This document shows positions 1 through 7,647 of a stretch of DNA of 21,239 nt, one piece after another. A program made the translations under genes and the position numbers. Within the stretch, counting starts at the first letter, position 1. Every line of letters starts with the position of its first letter. Source of the stretch: an uncultured bacterium. GTDB taxonomy: Bacteria > Cyanobacteriota > Vampirovibrionia > Gastranaerophilales > Gastranaerophilaceae. The DNA lies in assembly GCA_949288685.1 (NCBI GenBank), contig CASELB010000177.1, positions 1-21,239 on the forward strand, written 5' to 3'. The notes beneath the pieces were generated by a model, which saw nothing but the letters and a program-made list of their open reading frames with translations, was not told the origin of the DNA and made no database searches.

Positions 1-57
1 ATCGTGCTGCCTTGCTACCAGCATTTGCGTTCTGAAAATCGTCGATACTACACCCAT
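1..57 (-). CDS. Partial gene, N-terminus only; paralogue-like start of the 535-aa protein family
   Basis: Nineteen codons are visible before the window ends. They read MGVVSTIFRTQMLVARQHD, starting at the ATG complementary to 55-57. A strong ribosome binding site (AAGGAAG) lies 8 nt upstream of the ATG, at about 66-72. This makes the start convincing even though the gene is cut off. The first residues follow the pattern MG-x6-R-x3-L-x-A-R, which is also the pattern at the start of the 535-aa protein at 1552-3159, so the two are probably paralogues. It lies 13 nt downstream of the 89-aa gene and is probably cotranscribed with it. Function is unknown. Confidence 0.65.
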   Translation of the reverse strand, partial: MGVVSTIFRTQMLVARQHD

Positions 58-70
58 AACACACACTTCC

Positions 71-340
71 TTATCTTAGTTGGTTCAGGTTTCTTCCTTT
101 CAAAAACGTGTGTTCATTACTTTCTGCTATAAGTGCTTCCATCTTGCTGAGCTTATGCTTGTTGTAGTTAACTCTGTACTTTGCCATTTTCAGCTTTTGT
201 CTGACCTGCAGCATGTCTTTGAAGGAAGAAAACAGACTGTTAAATAACATTAGGAACGGGTTATTTCTTAAAAAGAAATTCCTTGCGTAGTTCATAAAGT
301 TAATTAATCGTCTGATTGTTGTCTTTAAAGTATCGTTCAT
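71..340 (-). CDS. Small basic hypothetical protein, 89 aa
   Basis: I do not recognise this protein. It is rich in Lys, Arg, Asn and Phe and looks mostly helical. The middle section (about residues 30-70) is a charged helix that could be a short coiled coil. There is no signal peptide and no clear membrane segment. The ATG at 340 has an AGGA ribosome binding site about 8-10 nt upstream. A TATAAT box lies at about 371-376 on this strand, but I see no good -35 element. It sits between the Gly/Ser-rich gene region and the partial gene at 1-57, whose start is 13 nt past its stop. A helper or chaperone role for its neighbours is possible, but nothing in the sequence shows it. Confidence 0.6.
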   Translation of the reverse strand: MNDTLKTTIRRLINFMNYARNFFLRNNPFLMLFNSLFSSFKDMLQVRQKLKMAKYRVNYNKHKLSKMEALIAESNEHTFLKGRNLNQLR

Positions 341-422
341 ATAGAATTTTCCTACTTTAATAGACCTTCTATTATATTTAAAACATGCCAGCCGGAAAAA
401 TTGCGCTTTTTACAGGTACATT

Positions 423-626
423 TTAACATGTCTTAACATTATTACAGTCTATTTTATCGCCGGTAACACTATGGAACGAAATTTTTTTATTCGTTCCCAT
501 GCTATTTAACGGCACATTTTGTAAAAACTTTAGGGCTTTATTGTTATTTTTGCCATAATTGTTACAAAAATTTACGAAGTTCCCTGCAAACGCAGTTATA
601 GCATTGTTGCAAATGCTATCAAACAT
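423..626 (-). CDS. Possible small hypothetical protein, 67 aa
   Basis: This open frame fills the otherwise empty stretch between the 284-aa gene and the 89-aa gene. It has five Cys residues (including the last residue), many Asn and Lys residues, and no recognisable domain. Codon use looks like that of its neighbours. The start ATG at 626 has no clear ribosome binding site, and the gap from the upstream stop at 661 is 34 nt. It could be a real small gene translated after the 284-aa gene, or chance. If it is not a gene, 341-660 is simply an intergenic region in which I see no strong terminator. Confidence 0.3.
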   Translation of the reverse strand: MFDSICNNAITAFAGNFVNFCNNYGKNNNKALKFLQNVPLNSMGTNKKISFHSVTGDKIDCNNVKTC

Positions 627-660
627 TATTCTTAAAAAAGTTCTTATTGCAATAATATAA

Positions 661-1515
661 TTAAGAAATATTTTGTACTTCCTGGCTGTTGCCTTCGATA
701 TCGTCTTTAAGCATTTTTCTTACAATATCTGATTGAGTATCAAGCATTTTTACAACCGTTTCAATGTTTGTAACTTTTTGTGAAAGAATAGTGTCGGCAT
801 TAGTGAGGACATTTTGTGCAACACTTTGTACTGCTGAAATAGCTGCAGAACCGGTACCGGATAATAAGTTGCCGCATAAAATAGCCGGTAGTCCCCATTC
901 ACCCATATAAGGCGCCATGTTTTGCAGAATACCGCCCCATCCTGAAATAATACCGCCAAGCTGGGTTACAAATGTTTGACCTACACCGTAGCCTGATGCC
1001 ATACCTGCTCCGTATCCTGCTGCGGAGGCGATATCCGCAATTGAGCCTATGCTTGAGGCATATCCGGTAGGTGTTCCGCTTAAAGAACCTACACCGCTTA
1101 TCAGCCCGGAAACCGGTGCGGCGCCGCCTGTTGATGTTCCGCTTAAACCTGCGTATACAGATGCAGCGCCGTTAGGGAAACCGGAGTAATTATACAAGGA
1201 GTTTAGACCAAAGGAACTGTATTGTGCGCTTGCAGAACCGTTTGCCCCTACATACGGAGACCAGTAAGAAGTTCCCGGGATGTTCATTGTATCAGTTCCG
1301 CCAAGCGTTGTCATAAATGCTGATGGAGAAAACAAACTCGCAAGCTGGTATAGAAACCCGCCTGTAGCACCAAATCCGCTGCCTGTTGCCGTACTGCCCG
1401 AGACTGTTAAATCTCTTAATCTGTCATAAGTTTCGTACATTAAGGCTTTAGCGTTGCCGGAGGCTGCGCCGTATCTGTTTGCTATTACAAGGTATCCATC
1501 ATTTTTATAAGCCAT
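661..1515 (-). CDS. Gly/Ser/Ala-rich hypothetical protein, 284 aa
   Basis: I do not recognise a named family. The N-terminal 40 residues are ordinary and helical. The centre (about 40-225) is very rich in Gly, Ser, Ala and Tyr with short hydrophobic patches, a composition typical of low-complexity surface or secreted proteins. The last 50 residues form a charged amphipathic helix (containing TNIETVVKMLDTQSDIVRKM) that could be a coiled coil. There is no Sec signal peptide, so if exported it would need another route. The ATG at 1515 has an AGAGG ribosome binding site about 6 nt upstream. The gene starts 36 nt after the stop of the 535-aa gene, so the two very probably form one operon. Confidence 0.8.
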   Translation of the reverse strand: MAYKNDGYLVIANRYGAASGNAKALMYETYDRLRDLTVSGSTATGSGFGATGGFLYQLASLFSPSAFMTTLGGTDTMNIPGTSYWSPYVGANGSASAQYSSFGLNSLYNYSGFPNGAASVYAGLSGTSTGGAAPVSGLISGVGSLSGTPTGYASSIGSIADIASAAGYGAGMASGYGVGQTFVTQLGGIISGWGGILQNMAPYMGEWGLPAILCGNLLSGTGSAAISAVQSVAQNVLTNADTILSQKVTNIETVVKMLDTQSDIVRKMLKDDIEGNSQEVQNIS

Positions 1516-1551
1516 ATTAACCTCTTAATGATTTTTATCAGTAAGTCAATA

Positions 1552-3159
1552 CTAATCGCCGAATGTTTTGTATGTTCTTTCGATGTTGTCGCTGAGTACT
1601 TTTTGTACGGCTTCCATTTCGATGCTTAATGTATTACGTTCTGTATCAAGTTGTTCAAGACGTAATTCAAGAGTTCTGTCTTCCTGCTGAATAATTGATG
1701 TTTTAGCGTTTATATCAGCAATAGTTTTTTGATATTGTGCGGTATCGTAGTAATACTGGTTCATTGCGTCTTGATACGCTGTTTCATCAGTGATGGTTTC
1801 AGCATTCAGGGTGTACTTAACAGAATCATTTTCAAGCCTTATTGATGTAAAACGTCCGCTTGAATCAGTTTCTAATAAAGCGTGTTCGGTTGTTTCCACT
1901 TTTGTATCAACGTAAGTGGCACTGTAGTATGGTAGTGATGTTTGTCTGTCGATACCGTTGTTTGAATCCGTTTCATCAACAGATTGGTAGGAATTATACA
2001 AATCTTGATATGTTGTATAATAAGTAGTGCCGTATAATTCAAATGCAAATACTCCGCCGCGGTAATTACCGTTTGCGTCAAAACAGGAAGCAAGGTTGGA
2101 GTCTATACCTTCCTGCGCTAAATCATAAATTACCTGTTGCAGCTCTGTAATTTGATCTTCAGTCATTTGTCCGACGGGGATTTCGGTTAATTCGCAGTTC
2201 CCCACGTATGTCGGATGAGTGGAATCGTTGTATGTATTTAATAACGTTTGATAATTATTATATGCGTTTGTTACTTCATTATCATAATATTCTTGTGCTG
2301 CATCCATTGCATCATTGTAAGTTTGCAATGCTGTATCATAGTCATTTATAGCCTGGATTGTATCTGGATTATCCATATCAATGGAGTATCCGGTAAGTCC
2401 GGTCGCTGCACCGGTGGTATATTTTTCCATATCTGAACCGGAAATATAATTAATTACTCCATCGGCGTCTTCATAACTGTAGTAAGTATCGCCTTCTTTC
2501 ATTACTCCTGATTTGATAAGAGTTTCGATTTCGGTATTAGATGCAATCTGAGTCAAATTGTACTGTCCGCCTTTATTATCGGTTACTGTATAAGTATCAC
2601 TTAAGGCGTCATAGGTAAGATTTGTTTCCGTAGTCTTGCCTATTTGGTTAAGCAGGCTTACCTGTGCGGATTCTACATCACTTAAAAGTGCTTCTGCATC
2701 GTCATGCATTGTATTGTATGTAGCAAGTTCATTCTGATATTCCGCATAACTTCTGTAAATTGCCTGTTGAACAGTATTATAAGCATCAGGAGTTAAAACA
2801 TTGCCTGTGCTGGAGAATTGTACCTGCGGGTCTGAAAGGTGTTTCATAGACCCTGTGTAGCGTTCCACGGTATAGGAGTGTGTTACAACGTAGTTATACT
2901 CACTATTAGGAGTACCTATTTGATAATAAGAATCAATAGTCTGGTCGTATGAACCGTCTGAGAATGTATATTGAACCGTCGTAAAATCGGTTGAAGACGG
3001 AACTGTAGGAACCTGCATAACCAGCATCTGGTTAAACAGATTTGCACTCTCGTTTGCTAATATTGTACGTTGTTGGTTTATTTGCTGACCTTCGTATTCG
3101 CAATTGGACATTCTTGCTGAAAGTTGAAGGTATCTTGCCTGTGATGCTGCCATTCCCAT
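1552..3159 (-). CDS. Hypothetical protein with helical N- and C-termini and a Tyr/Asn/Thr-rich centre, 535 aa
   Basis: No named domain is recognised. The first 50 residues (MGMAASQARYLQLSARMSN and on) and the last 65 (containing RTLELRLEQLDTERNTL) are long amphipathic helices with heptad-like spacing. The middle (about 55-460) is rich in Tyr, Thr, Asn and Asp, probably beta-rich, with shorter helical stretches. Helical ends around a variable centre, with no signal peptide, are the layout of flagellar axial proteins and some type III export substrates. That parallel is inference only. The ATG at 3159 has an AGGAGA site 8 nt upstream and a promoter at 3205-3232. It is the first gene of a leftward operon with the 284-aa gene. 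The partial gene at 1-57 shares its N-terminal pattern. Confidence 0.85.
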   Translation of the reverse strand: MGMAASQARYLQLSARMSNCEYEGQQINQQRTILANESANLFNQMLVMQVPTVPSSTDFTTVQYTFSDGSYDQTIDSYYQIGTPNSEYNYVVTHSYTVERYTGSMKHLSDPQVQFSSTGNVLTPDAYNTVQQAIYRSYAEYQNELATYNTMHDDAEALLSDVESAQVSLLNQIGKTTETNLTYDALSDTYTVTDNKGGQYNLTQIASNTEIETLIKSGVMKEGDTYYSYEDADGVINYISGSDMEKYTTGAATGLTGYSIDMDNPDTIQAINDYDTALQTYNDAMDAAQEYYDNEVTNAYNNYQTLLNTYNDSTHPTYVGNCELTEIPVGQMTEDQITELQQVIYDLAQEGIDSNLASCFDANGNYRGGVFAFELYGTTYYTTYQDLYNSYQSVDETDSNNGIDRQTSLPYYSATYVDTKVETTEHALLETDSSGRFTSIRLENDSVKYTLNAETITDETAYQDAMNQYYYDTAQYQKTIADINAKTSIIQQEDRTLELRLEQLDTERNTLSIEMEAVQKVLSDNIERTYKTFGD

Positions 3160-3204
3160 AAGGCATTCTCCTATTCTTGATTGTTGATTGGTTATACTGA
3201 TTTT

Positions 3205-3232
3205 AGTTTAATTATTTTTCTTATAAAGTCAA
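3205..3232 (-). promoter_or_regulatory. Probable sigma-70 promoter of the 535-aa gene operon
   Basis: On the minus strand there is TTGACT (complement of 3227-3232), a 16-nt spacer, and TAAACT (complement of 3205-3210). This predicts a start site about 40 nt upstream of the ATG at 3159. The -35 box is close to consensus; the -10 box matches at 4 of 6 positions. Confidence 0.5.
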
Positions 3233-3402
3233 CAGTATAGCTTTATTATATTATATATACCTCCGGCTTAACAGTGTTTGTATAAAAAAATCATACTTTA
3301 GTATGGGAAATTTGGTTATAATAGTGGAGAGAAAACTTTTATAAAAAGGTCTCCAATAAACAGTTGATTTTATTATGTAAAAATTCTGGTAGTATGTAAG
3401 GC

Positions 3403-4584
3403 ATGAAGAAGTTATTGTATACCGGAATTTTATGTATTTTTTTTAGTGCAGGCGCTTTTGCCTCACCGTATGATACGATTTATATTAATCCTTATAACCT
3501 GAATGAAATTGTCCCGAATTCTTATATCAGGGGTGTTATAGCACAGGGGGATGTTACAAGGTGGAACACTAAAACATTTCCTTTGAAAGTGTATGTTCAG
3601 CAGGATGGAAATGTGCCGGATTACTATGCTGCACAGATAAAAAGAGCATACGGTAAGTGGCAGAGTGTTACAGGCGGGAAAATATCTTTTAAGTTTGTAT
3701 CTTCGCCTCAAAATGCTGATATGAAGTGTTATTTCCTTCCTGATTTGCCAAATCTTTCCGATGATACCGCGGGATACCACCAGTTTAAATACTATGGTGA
3801 TACTATTGCGGATTCGGTAATAAAGTTTAGATATGCGAATAAAAACGGAAAACCTTATCCGTCCGCAATGATATATAATGTTGCACTTCACGAAATAGGT
3901 CATGCTCTCGGACTTGCCGGACACAGCTCAAAATCTTCCGATTTGATGTATCCGATTTCTATGAACCGGAGTTATGATATTTCCAAACGTGATTTGACAA
4001 CCTTAAAATTGTTGTATTCAATGGTTCCTGATTTGACCAATAAACCCTTTACAAGCAGTGAGAAGGCAAACCTGCTTACCAAGGAACAGGTTGTAGGCGG
4101 AGAAGCCCGATTAAGAAAAGATGCGGAAACGGCTGCCCGGATTAATACAAAAATCACGCCGGATGATCCGAGTTCTAAATTAAGACTTGCAATGGCATAT
4201 CAGAAAAACAGGAATTATGCTGCGGCAATAAAAGAGTATAAAGGTATAATCCCGCTTATTGATTCATCAGAAATGAAGAGTGAAATATATTCGGAAATTA
4301 CTAACTGTTACATAAGTCTTAAGAACTATACTGCGGCTCAAAATTGCGCAAATTATACTTATAAAAAATATCCGTCACAGCGTACAGCCGTACTGCTCCC
4401 GAGAGTATTGTACGCTAAGGGGGCAAAAACGGATGCCGTGATGAGGCTTGCGCGGGTGCTGAAAAATGATTCGGCAAACGAGTATGCGGTAGTGCTGTTA
4501 AAACAAATATATAACAAAGAAAAAAATAACTATAGGCTAAGAAAAGAGATTTTTGCTACTCTTAAGTCAGAAGGCAGATTATAA
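3403..4584 (+). CDS. Secreted matrixin-like zinc metalloprotease with C-terminal TPRs
   Basis: Residues 1-20 form a Sec signal peptide (MKKLLYTGIL onward, hydrophobic core, AFA at 18-20 before SP). The catalytic region carries HEIGHALGLAGH at 163-174, giving zinc ligands H163 and H167, catalytic E164 and probably H174. A Met-turn, DLMYP, has its Met at 182. Together these place it in the metzincin (M10, matrixin-like) group. From about residue 250 the protein is built of tetratricopeptide-type helical repeats (for example at about 252-285), likely for protein binding. It should act in the periplasm or outside the cell. The third His is one residue further along than in the classic HExxHxxGxxH. 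A TATAAT lies at 3317-3322 but without a good -35, and the ATG at 3403 has only a poor AAGG very close to it. A paralogue lies at 9327-10802. Confidence 0.9.
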   Translation: MKKLLYTGILCIFFSAGAFASPYDTIYINPYNLNEIVPNSYIRGVIAQGDVTRWNTKTFPLKVYVQQDGNVPDYYAAQIKRAYGKWQSVTGGKISFKFVSSPQNADMKCYFLPDLPNLSDDTAGYHQFKYYGDTIADSVIKFRYANKNGKPYPSAMIYNVALHEIGHALGLAGHSSKSSDLMYPISMNRSYDISKRDLTTLKLLYSMVPDLTNKPFTSSEKANLLTKEQVVGGEARLRKDAETAARINTKITPDDPSSKLRLAMAYQKNRNYAAAIKEYKGIIPLIDSSEMKSEIYSEITNCYISLKNYTAAQNCANYTYKKYPSQRTAVLLPRVLYAKGAKTDAVMRLARVLKNDSANEYAVVLLKQIYNKEKNNYRLRKEIFATLKSEGRL

Positions 4585-4598
4585 AAAACGTATAATTC

Positions 4599-4620
4599 AT
4601 ATCCTCCAAACGGGGGATAT
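4599..4620 (+). terminator. Hairpin after the metalloprotease gene, possible weak terminator
   Basis: ATATCCTCC (4599-4607), loop AAAC, GGGGGATAT (4612-4620) gives a 9-bp stem with one G-T pair, starting 14 nt after the stop codon at 4584. The downstream T run is poor (TTGTAAC), so termination may be inefficient. Confidence 0.4.
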
Positions 4621-4626
4621 TTGTAA

Positions 4627-4645
4627 CAATACTTGCCAAGTATTG
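4627..4645. repeat. Inverted repeat upstream of the LysM gene
   Basis: CAATACTT (4627-4634), GCC, AAGTATTG (4638-4645) is a perfect 8-bp inverted repeat, followed by GATTTTA. It could be a protein-binding site for the downstream gene at 4694 or a second weak stem-loop ending upstream transcription. The sequence does not decide between them. Confidence 0.4.
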
Positions 4646-4693
4646 GATTTTATGGTACGTTGATTGTGTGTAATTATCGGGCTGAGAGGTTTA

Positions 4694-5245
4694 ATGAAAG
4701 GTTCAACATTAAGACGTTCTAATCTTACCAGGGAAAAGATGGATATGATGCGCTCCATCAATCGTTACAGCGCTAAACACCAGGACAGCAGTTTTTATAG
4801 AGATCAGAGTAAAGAACGTGAATTAGATGTGCTCTGGCAAAACTTTAGGGTTTCCCATAAGCCTATGGATAAGTCGCCTCAGGTTTATTTCGTTCTCGGG
4901 CTTGTTGTAGGCGCGGTTATTACACTTATTATGACAACGATGGTTTCTATTCTTATTAATTGTACAGCGCCGAGAGAAGCTAAAATACAAACTCCTAAAG
5001 CGGCTACAGAAGATGCCAAGTTTGCATTTATTCCTGCGGATTCCGCTGCAGTTGTTGAAACTTTTTCTGCGCCGAAGTCTCAAACTTACACCGTACAATC
5101 CGGTGATACTCTTGAAAGTATTATCATTAGATTTTACGGAACTTTTGATATGACGAAAGTTGACCTTATTAAAGAGGCTAATAATATGGCTAATCCCAAT
5201 GCTCTTTCTATTGGTCAAAAACTTGTTATTCCAATGATTCACTAG
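4694..5245 (+). CDS. Single-pass membrane protein with C-terminal LysM domain, 183 aa
   Basis: The N-terminal 62 residues are charged and probably cytoplasmic. One membrane helix spans about 64-88 (VYFVLGLVVGAVITLIMTTM). A linker with Pro and Ala follows, then a LysM domain at about 131-181, recognisable from YTVQSGDTLESI at its start and IGQKLVIP at its end. LysM domains bind peptidoglycan N-acetylglucosamine, so the protein probably sits in the inner membrane with its C-terminus on the cell wall. The start was set at ATG 4694 because GAGAGG lies 4 nt upstream. An earlier in-frame ATG at 4664 would add 10 residues but has no such site. The next gene, glyA, has its own promoter. Confidence 0.85.
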   Translation: MKGSTLRRSNLTREKMDMMRSINRYSAKHQDSSFYRDQSKERELDVLWQNFRVSHKPMDKSPQVYFVLGLVVGAVITLIMTTMVSILINCTAPREAKIQTPKAATEDAKFAFIPADSAAVVETFSAPKSQTYTVQSGDTLESIIIRFYGTFDMTKVDLIKEANNMANPNALSIGQKLVIPMIH

Positions 5246-5269
5246 TCACTTTATTTTTTGCTTAACAAA

Positions 5270-5298
5270 TTGCATACTGTACTTTTTTGTCTTATAAT
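5270..5298 (+). promoter_or_regulatory. Promoter of glyA
   Basis: TTGCAT (5270-5275), a 17-nt spacer and a perfect TATAAT (5293-5298). It lies 25 nt upstream of the glyA ATG, so the leader is only about 18 nt and holds the AGGAGG ribosome binding site. Confidence 0.6.
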
Positions 5299-5322
5299 CA
5301 AAAAGGAGTGCAGGAGGATGTT

Positions 5323-6561
5323 ATGGATTTGGAATACTTAAAGAAGACAGACCCGGAAGTGGCTAATTATATTGACTTGGAATTAAAACGCCAGCAGACG
5401 ACAATAGAACTTATTGCAAGTGAAAATTTTACATCTCCTGCAGTTATGGAGGCTTGTGGTTCGGTTCTTACAAATAAGTACGCTGAAGGCAAACCTTATA
5501 AACGCTTTTATAACGGCTGTGATAATGTTGATAAAATAGAAGAACTTGCACAGGAGCGTGCTAAGAAACTGTTTAATATGCCGCATGCCAATGTTCAGCC
5601 GCACAGCGGGGCACAGGCAAATATGGCAGTGTTCATGTATCTGCTTAAGCCCGGTGATACGGTTCTTGGCATGGATTTATCAAATGGCGGACACTTAAGT
5701 CACGGTTCACCGGTTAATTTTTCCGGAATTTACTTTAATGTAAAAAGTTACGGAGTAAATGATAATGGTGAAATTGATTATGACGATGTACTTCAAAAGG
5801 CAAAAGAATATAAGCCGAAATTAATAATTTGCGGTGCAAGCAATTATTCTAAAGTTATTGATTTTAAACGATTTAGAGAAATAGCAGACGAAGTCGGAGC
5901 GTACCTGCTTGCCGATATCGCGCATATTGCAGGACTTGTTGCAGGCGGTGTGCATCCGAATCCGGCGGGTTATGCACAGTTTATAACAACAACTACTCAT
6001 AAAACTTTGCGCGGACCAAGGGGCGGAATTATTATGTGTGACGCGGAGCATGCGGCTGGCATTGATAAAGCTGTTTTCCCGGGTATGCAGGGCGGACCGC
6101 TTGAGCATATTATAGCAGGGAAAGCGGTTGCGCTTTTAGAGGCTTCAACTCCTGAATTTAAAGAGTATGCAAAACAAATTGTAAAAAATGCAAAAGCACT
6201 TGCTCAAGGGCTTTTGGATAACGGAATGAATATAGTCGGCGGTATGACGGAAAACCATCTTATGACTCTTGACCTGCGCGGTACGGGAAAAACCGGTAAA
6301 GATATGGCAAATGTTCTTGAAGAAGTGGGTATTACTGCTAATAAGAACACGGTTCCGAATGATCCGCAAAGTCCTTTTGTCACGAGCGGTATCAGGCTTG
6401 GCGCTGCCGCTGCGACAACAAGAGGATTTAAAGAAGAGGATATGAGAGAAGTTGCGGGAATAATTGCAGAGGCAATTAAAAATTCCGATAATGAAGCGGT
6501 GCTAAAATCTTTAAGAGAAAAATCTCTTGATTTATGTAAAAAACACCCGCTTTATCAATAA
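5323..6561 (+). CDS. glyA: Serine hydroxymethyltransferase
   Basis: Converts serine and tetrahydrofolate to glycine and 5,10-methylenetetrahydrofolate in the cytoplasm, the main source of one-carbon units. The protein is 412 aa, the usual bacterial length. It has the typical start region (TIELIASENFTS at 27-38), the substrate-loop sequence NKYAEGKPYKRFY from 51, and the pyridoxal phosphate site TTTTHKTLRGPRGG, with the Schiff-base lysine at 227. The start was set at ATG 5323, where AGGAGG lies 5 nt upstream and the protein begins MDLEYLKKTD. An upstream in-frame TTG at 5287 overlaps the -10 box and is not the start. The WecA/TagO-family gene follows after 24 nt and is probably cotranscribed. 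Confidence 0.97.
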   Translation: MDLEYLKKTDPEVANYIDLELKRQQTTIELIASENFTSPAVMEACGSVLTNKYAEGKPYKRFYNGCDNVDKIEELAQERAKKLFNMPHANVQPHSGAQANMAVFMYLLKPGDTVLGMDLSNGGHLSHGSPVNFSGIYFNVKSYGVNDNGEIDYDDVLQKAKEYKPKLIICGASNYSKVIDFKRFREIADEVGAYLLADIAHIAGLVAGGVHPNPAGYAQFITTTTHKTLRGPRGGIIMCDAEHAAGIDKAVFPGMQGGPLEHIIAGKAVALLEASTPEFKEYAKQIVKNAKALAQGLLDNGMNIVGGMTENHLMTLDLRGTGKTGKDMANVLEEVGITANKNTVPNDPQSPFVTSGIRLGAAAATTRGFKEEDMREVAGIIAEAIKNSDNEAVLKSLREKSLDLCKKHPLYQ

Positions 6562-6585
6562 AAGTAGCAGAAAGAGGAAAATAAA

Positions 6586-7647
6586 ATTATTATATCATTA
6601 AACGAGTCTCATATTATTGGTGCAATTATTTCTTATATTCTTGGGGTTTTAATACTTCCTTTTGTAATAGATTTTTCCAAAAAAGAAGGACTTGTTGATG
6701 AGCCAAATGAAAGAAAAATCCATAAGATACCGATATCGCGGCTTGGGGGTATTGCAATCTGGATGAGTACAATGGCGACTTTTTTATTCCTTGTGCTGTT
6801 AAGTTATTATCCTTATGGCAGTTTACTTTCCGGTATACTTCTCGGCGGTTCTCTGATGTTTCTTCTCGGGCTTGTTGATGATATTTATAACCTGCCGGCT
6901 AAATTTAAACTTGTTATACAAATACTTATTGCAACACTGGTTTATTTACTAGGAGTAAGAATTGATGTTGTATTTAACCTGATAGATAATCCTATTCCGC
7001 TCGGGTATCTTTCATATCCGATTACGGTTTTGTGGATTGTCGGTATAAGTAACGCCATAAACTTTATTGACGGTGTGGACGGGCTTGCGGGTTCCGTAAT
7101 TACCGTAAATTCGATAACTCTTGCACTTATTGCCCTTGCGGTTTCTCCGGGGTATCCGATAAGTGCATTGATTGCATTTATTCTGGCAGGCTCAATGCTG
7201 GCATTTCTTACTTACAACTTTAATCCGGCGCGTATCTTTATGGGGGATTCCGGCTCGTTGTTTTCAGGTTTTCTGCTTGCAGCCTTATCTGTTACCGGAG
7301 TTATGAAAGGGGCGGCACTGGCTATTCTTCTTCCTTTTATAGTGCTTGCTGTTCCGATTATTGATATAACATTTGCATCATTAAGACGGATTTTAAAAGG
7401 TAAATCCCCGTTTGTAGCGGATGCGGAGCATATTCACCATAAACTTTTAAAAGCAGGTTTTTCACAAAAGAAAACTACGGCAATAATGACTTCTGTGGCA
7501 ATTGCCGGCGGGGCTGTCGCGACATATTTTGCCGGTTCGATAAAGCATTATATTATTTATATTTGTGCGATAGTTGTTATTATGTTTTGCCTGAGCCTTA
7601 TTAATGTTTACAGGACTAAAAAGGCAAATACAGGCAATAATAATTAA
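6586..7647 (+). CDS. WecA/TagO-family undecaprenyl-phosphate glycosyl-1-phosphate transferase, probable ATT start
   Basis: An integral membrane enzyme that moves a sugar-1-phosphate, usually N-acetylglucosamine, from UDP-sugar onto undecaprenyl phosphate, starting synthesis of a surface glycan. Family motifs are all present: LGLVDD (Asp 98-99), NAINFIDGVDGLAG (Asp 162 and 165), FNPARIFMGDSGS (Asp 221) and HIHH (282-285), with many membrane helices between. The first ATG in frame is at 6763, but the frame upstream of it encodes a conserved part of the family (KKEGLVDEPNERKIHKIPIS and the following RLGG). Between the last in-frame stop (6565) and 6763 there is no ATG, GTG, TTG or CTG. An AGAGG site at 6573-6577 is 8 nt before ATT at 6586, so ATT 6586 is the likely start, giving 353 aa; ATT 6589 is an alternative. 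A sequencing error is the other explanation. It overlaps the convergent repressor gene by 4 nt at the stops. Confidence 0.88.
   Translation: MIISLNESHIIGAIISYILGVLILPFVIDFSKKEGLVDEPNERKIHKIPISRLGGIAIWMSTMATFLFLVLLSYYPYGSLLSGILLGGSLMFLLGLVDDIYNLPAKFKLVIQILIATLVYLLGVRIDVVFNLIDNPIPLGYLSYPITVLWIVGISNAINFIDGVDGLAGSVITVNSITLALIALAVSPGYPISALIAFILAGSMLAFLTYNFNPARIFMGDSGSLFSGFLLAALSVTGVMKGAALAILLPFIVLAVPIIDITFASLRRILKGKSPFVADAEHIHHKLLKAGFSQKKTTAIMTSVAIAGGAVATYFAGSIKHYIIYICAIVVIMFCLSLINVYRTKKANTGNNN

Noticed and set aside
452..475. GGCGATAA on the minus strand, resembling a sigma-28 -10 box
   Set aside because: There is no TAAAGTTT-like element 11 nt upstream, and the site lies inside a possible coding frame.
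3326..3354. Hairpin GGAGA...TCTCC upstream of the first metalloprotease, looked at as an attenuator
   Set aside because: The stem has a 5-nt bulge and a weak AT inner part, and with the TATAAT at 3317-3322 the start site would fall inside its left arm, so the RNA hairpin would not form in full.
3463..3924. 153-codon frame on the minus strand opposite the first metalloprotease
   Set aside because: The plus strand encodes a signal peptide and full active site here; the antisense frame is a Cys/Ile/Arg-rich shadow.
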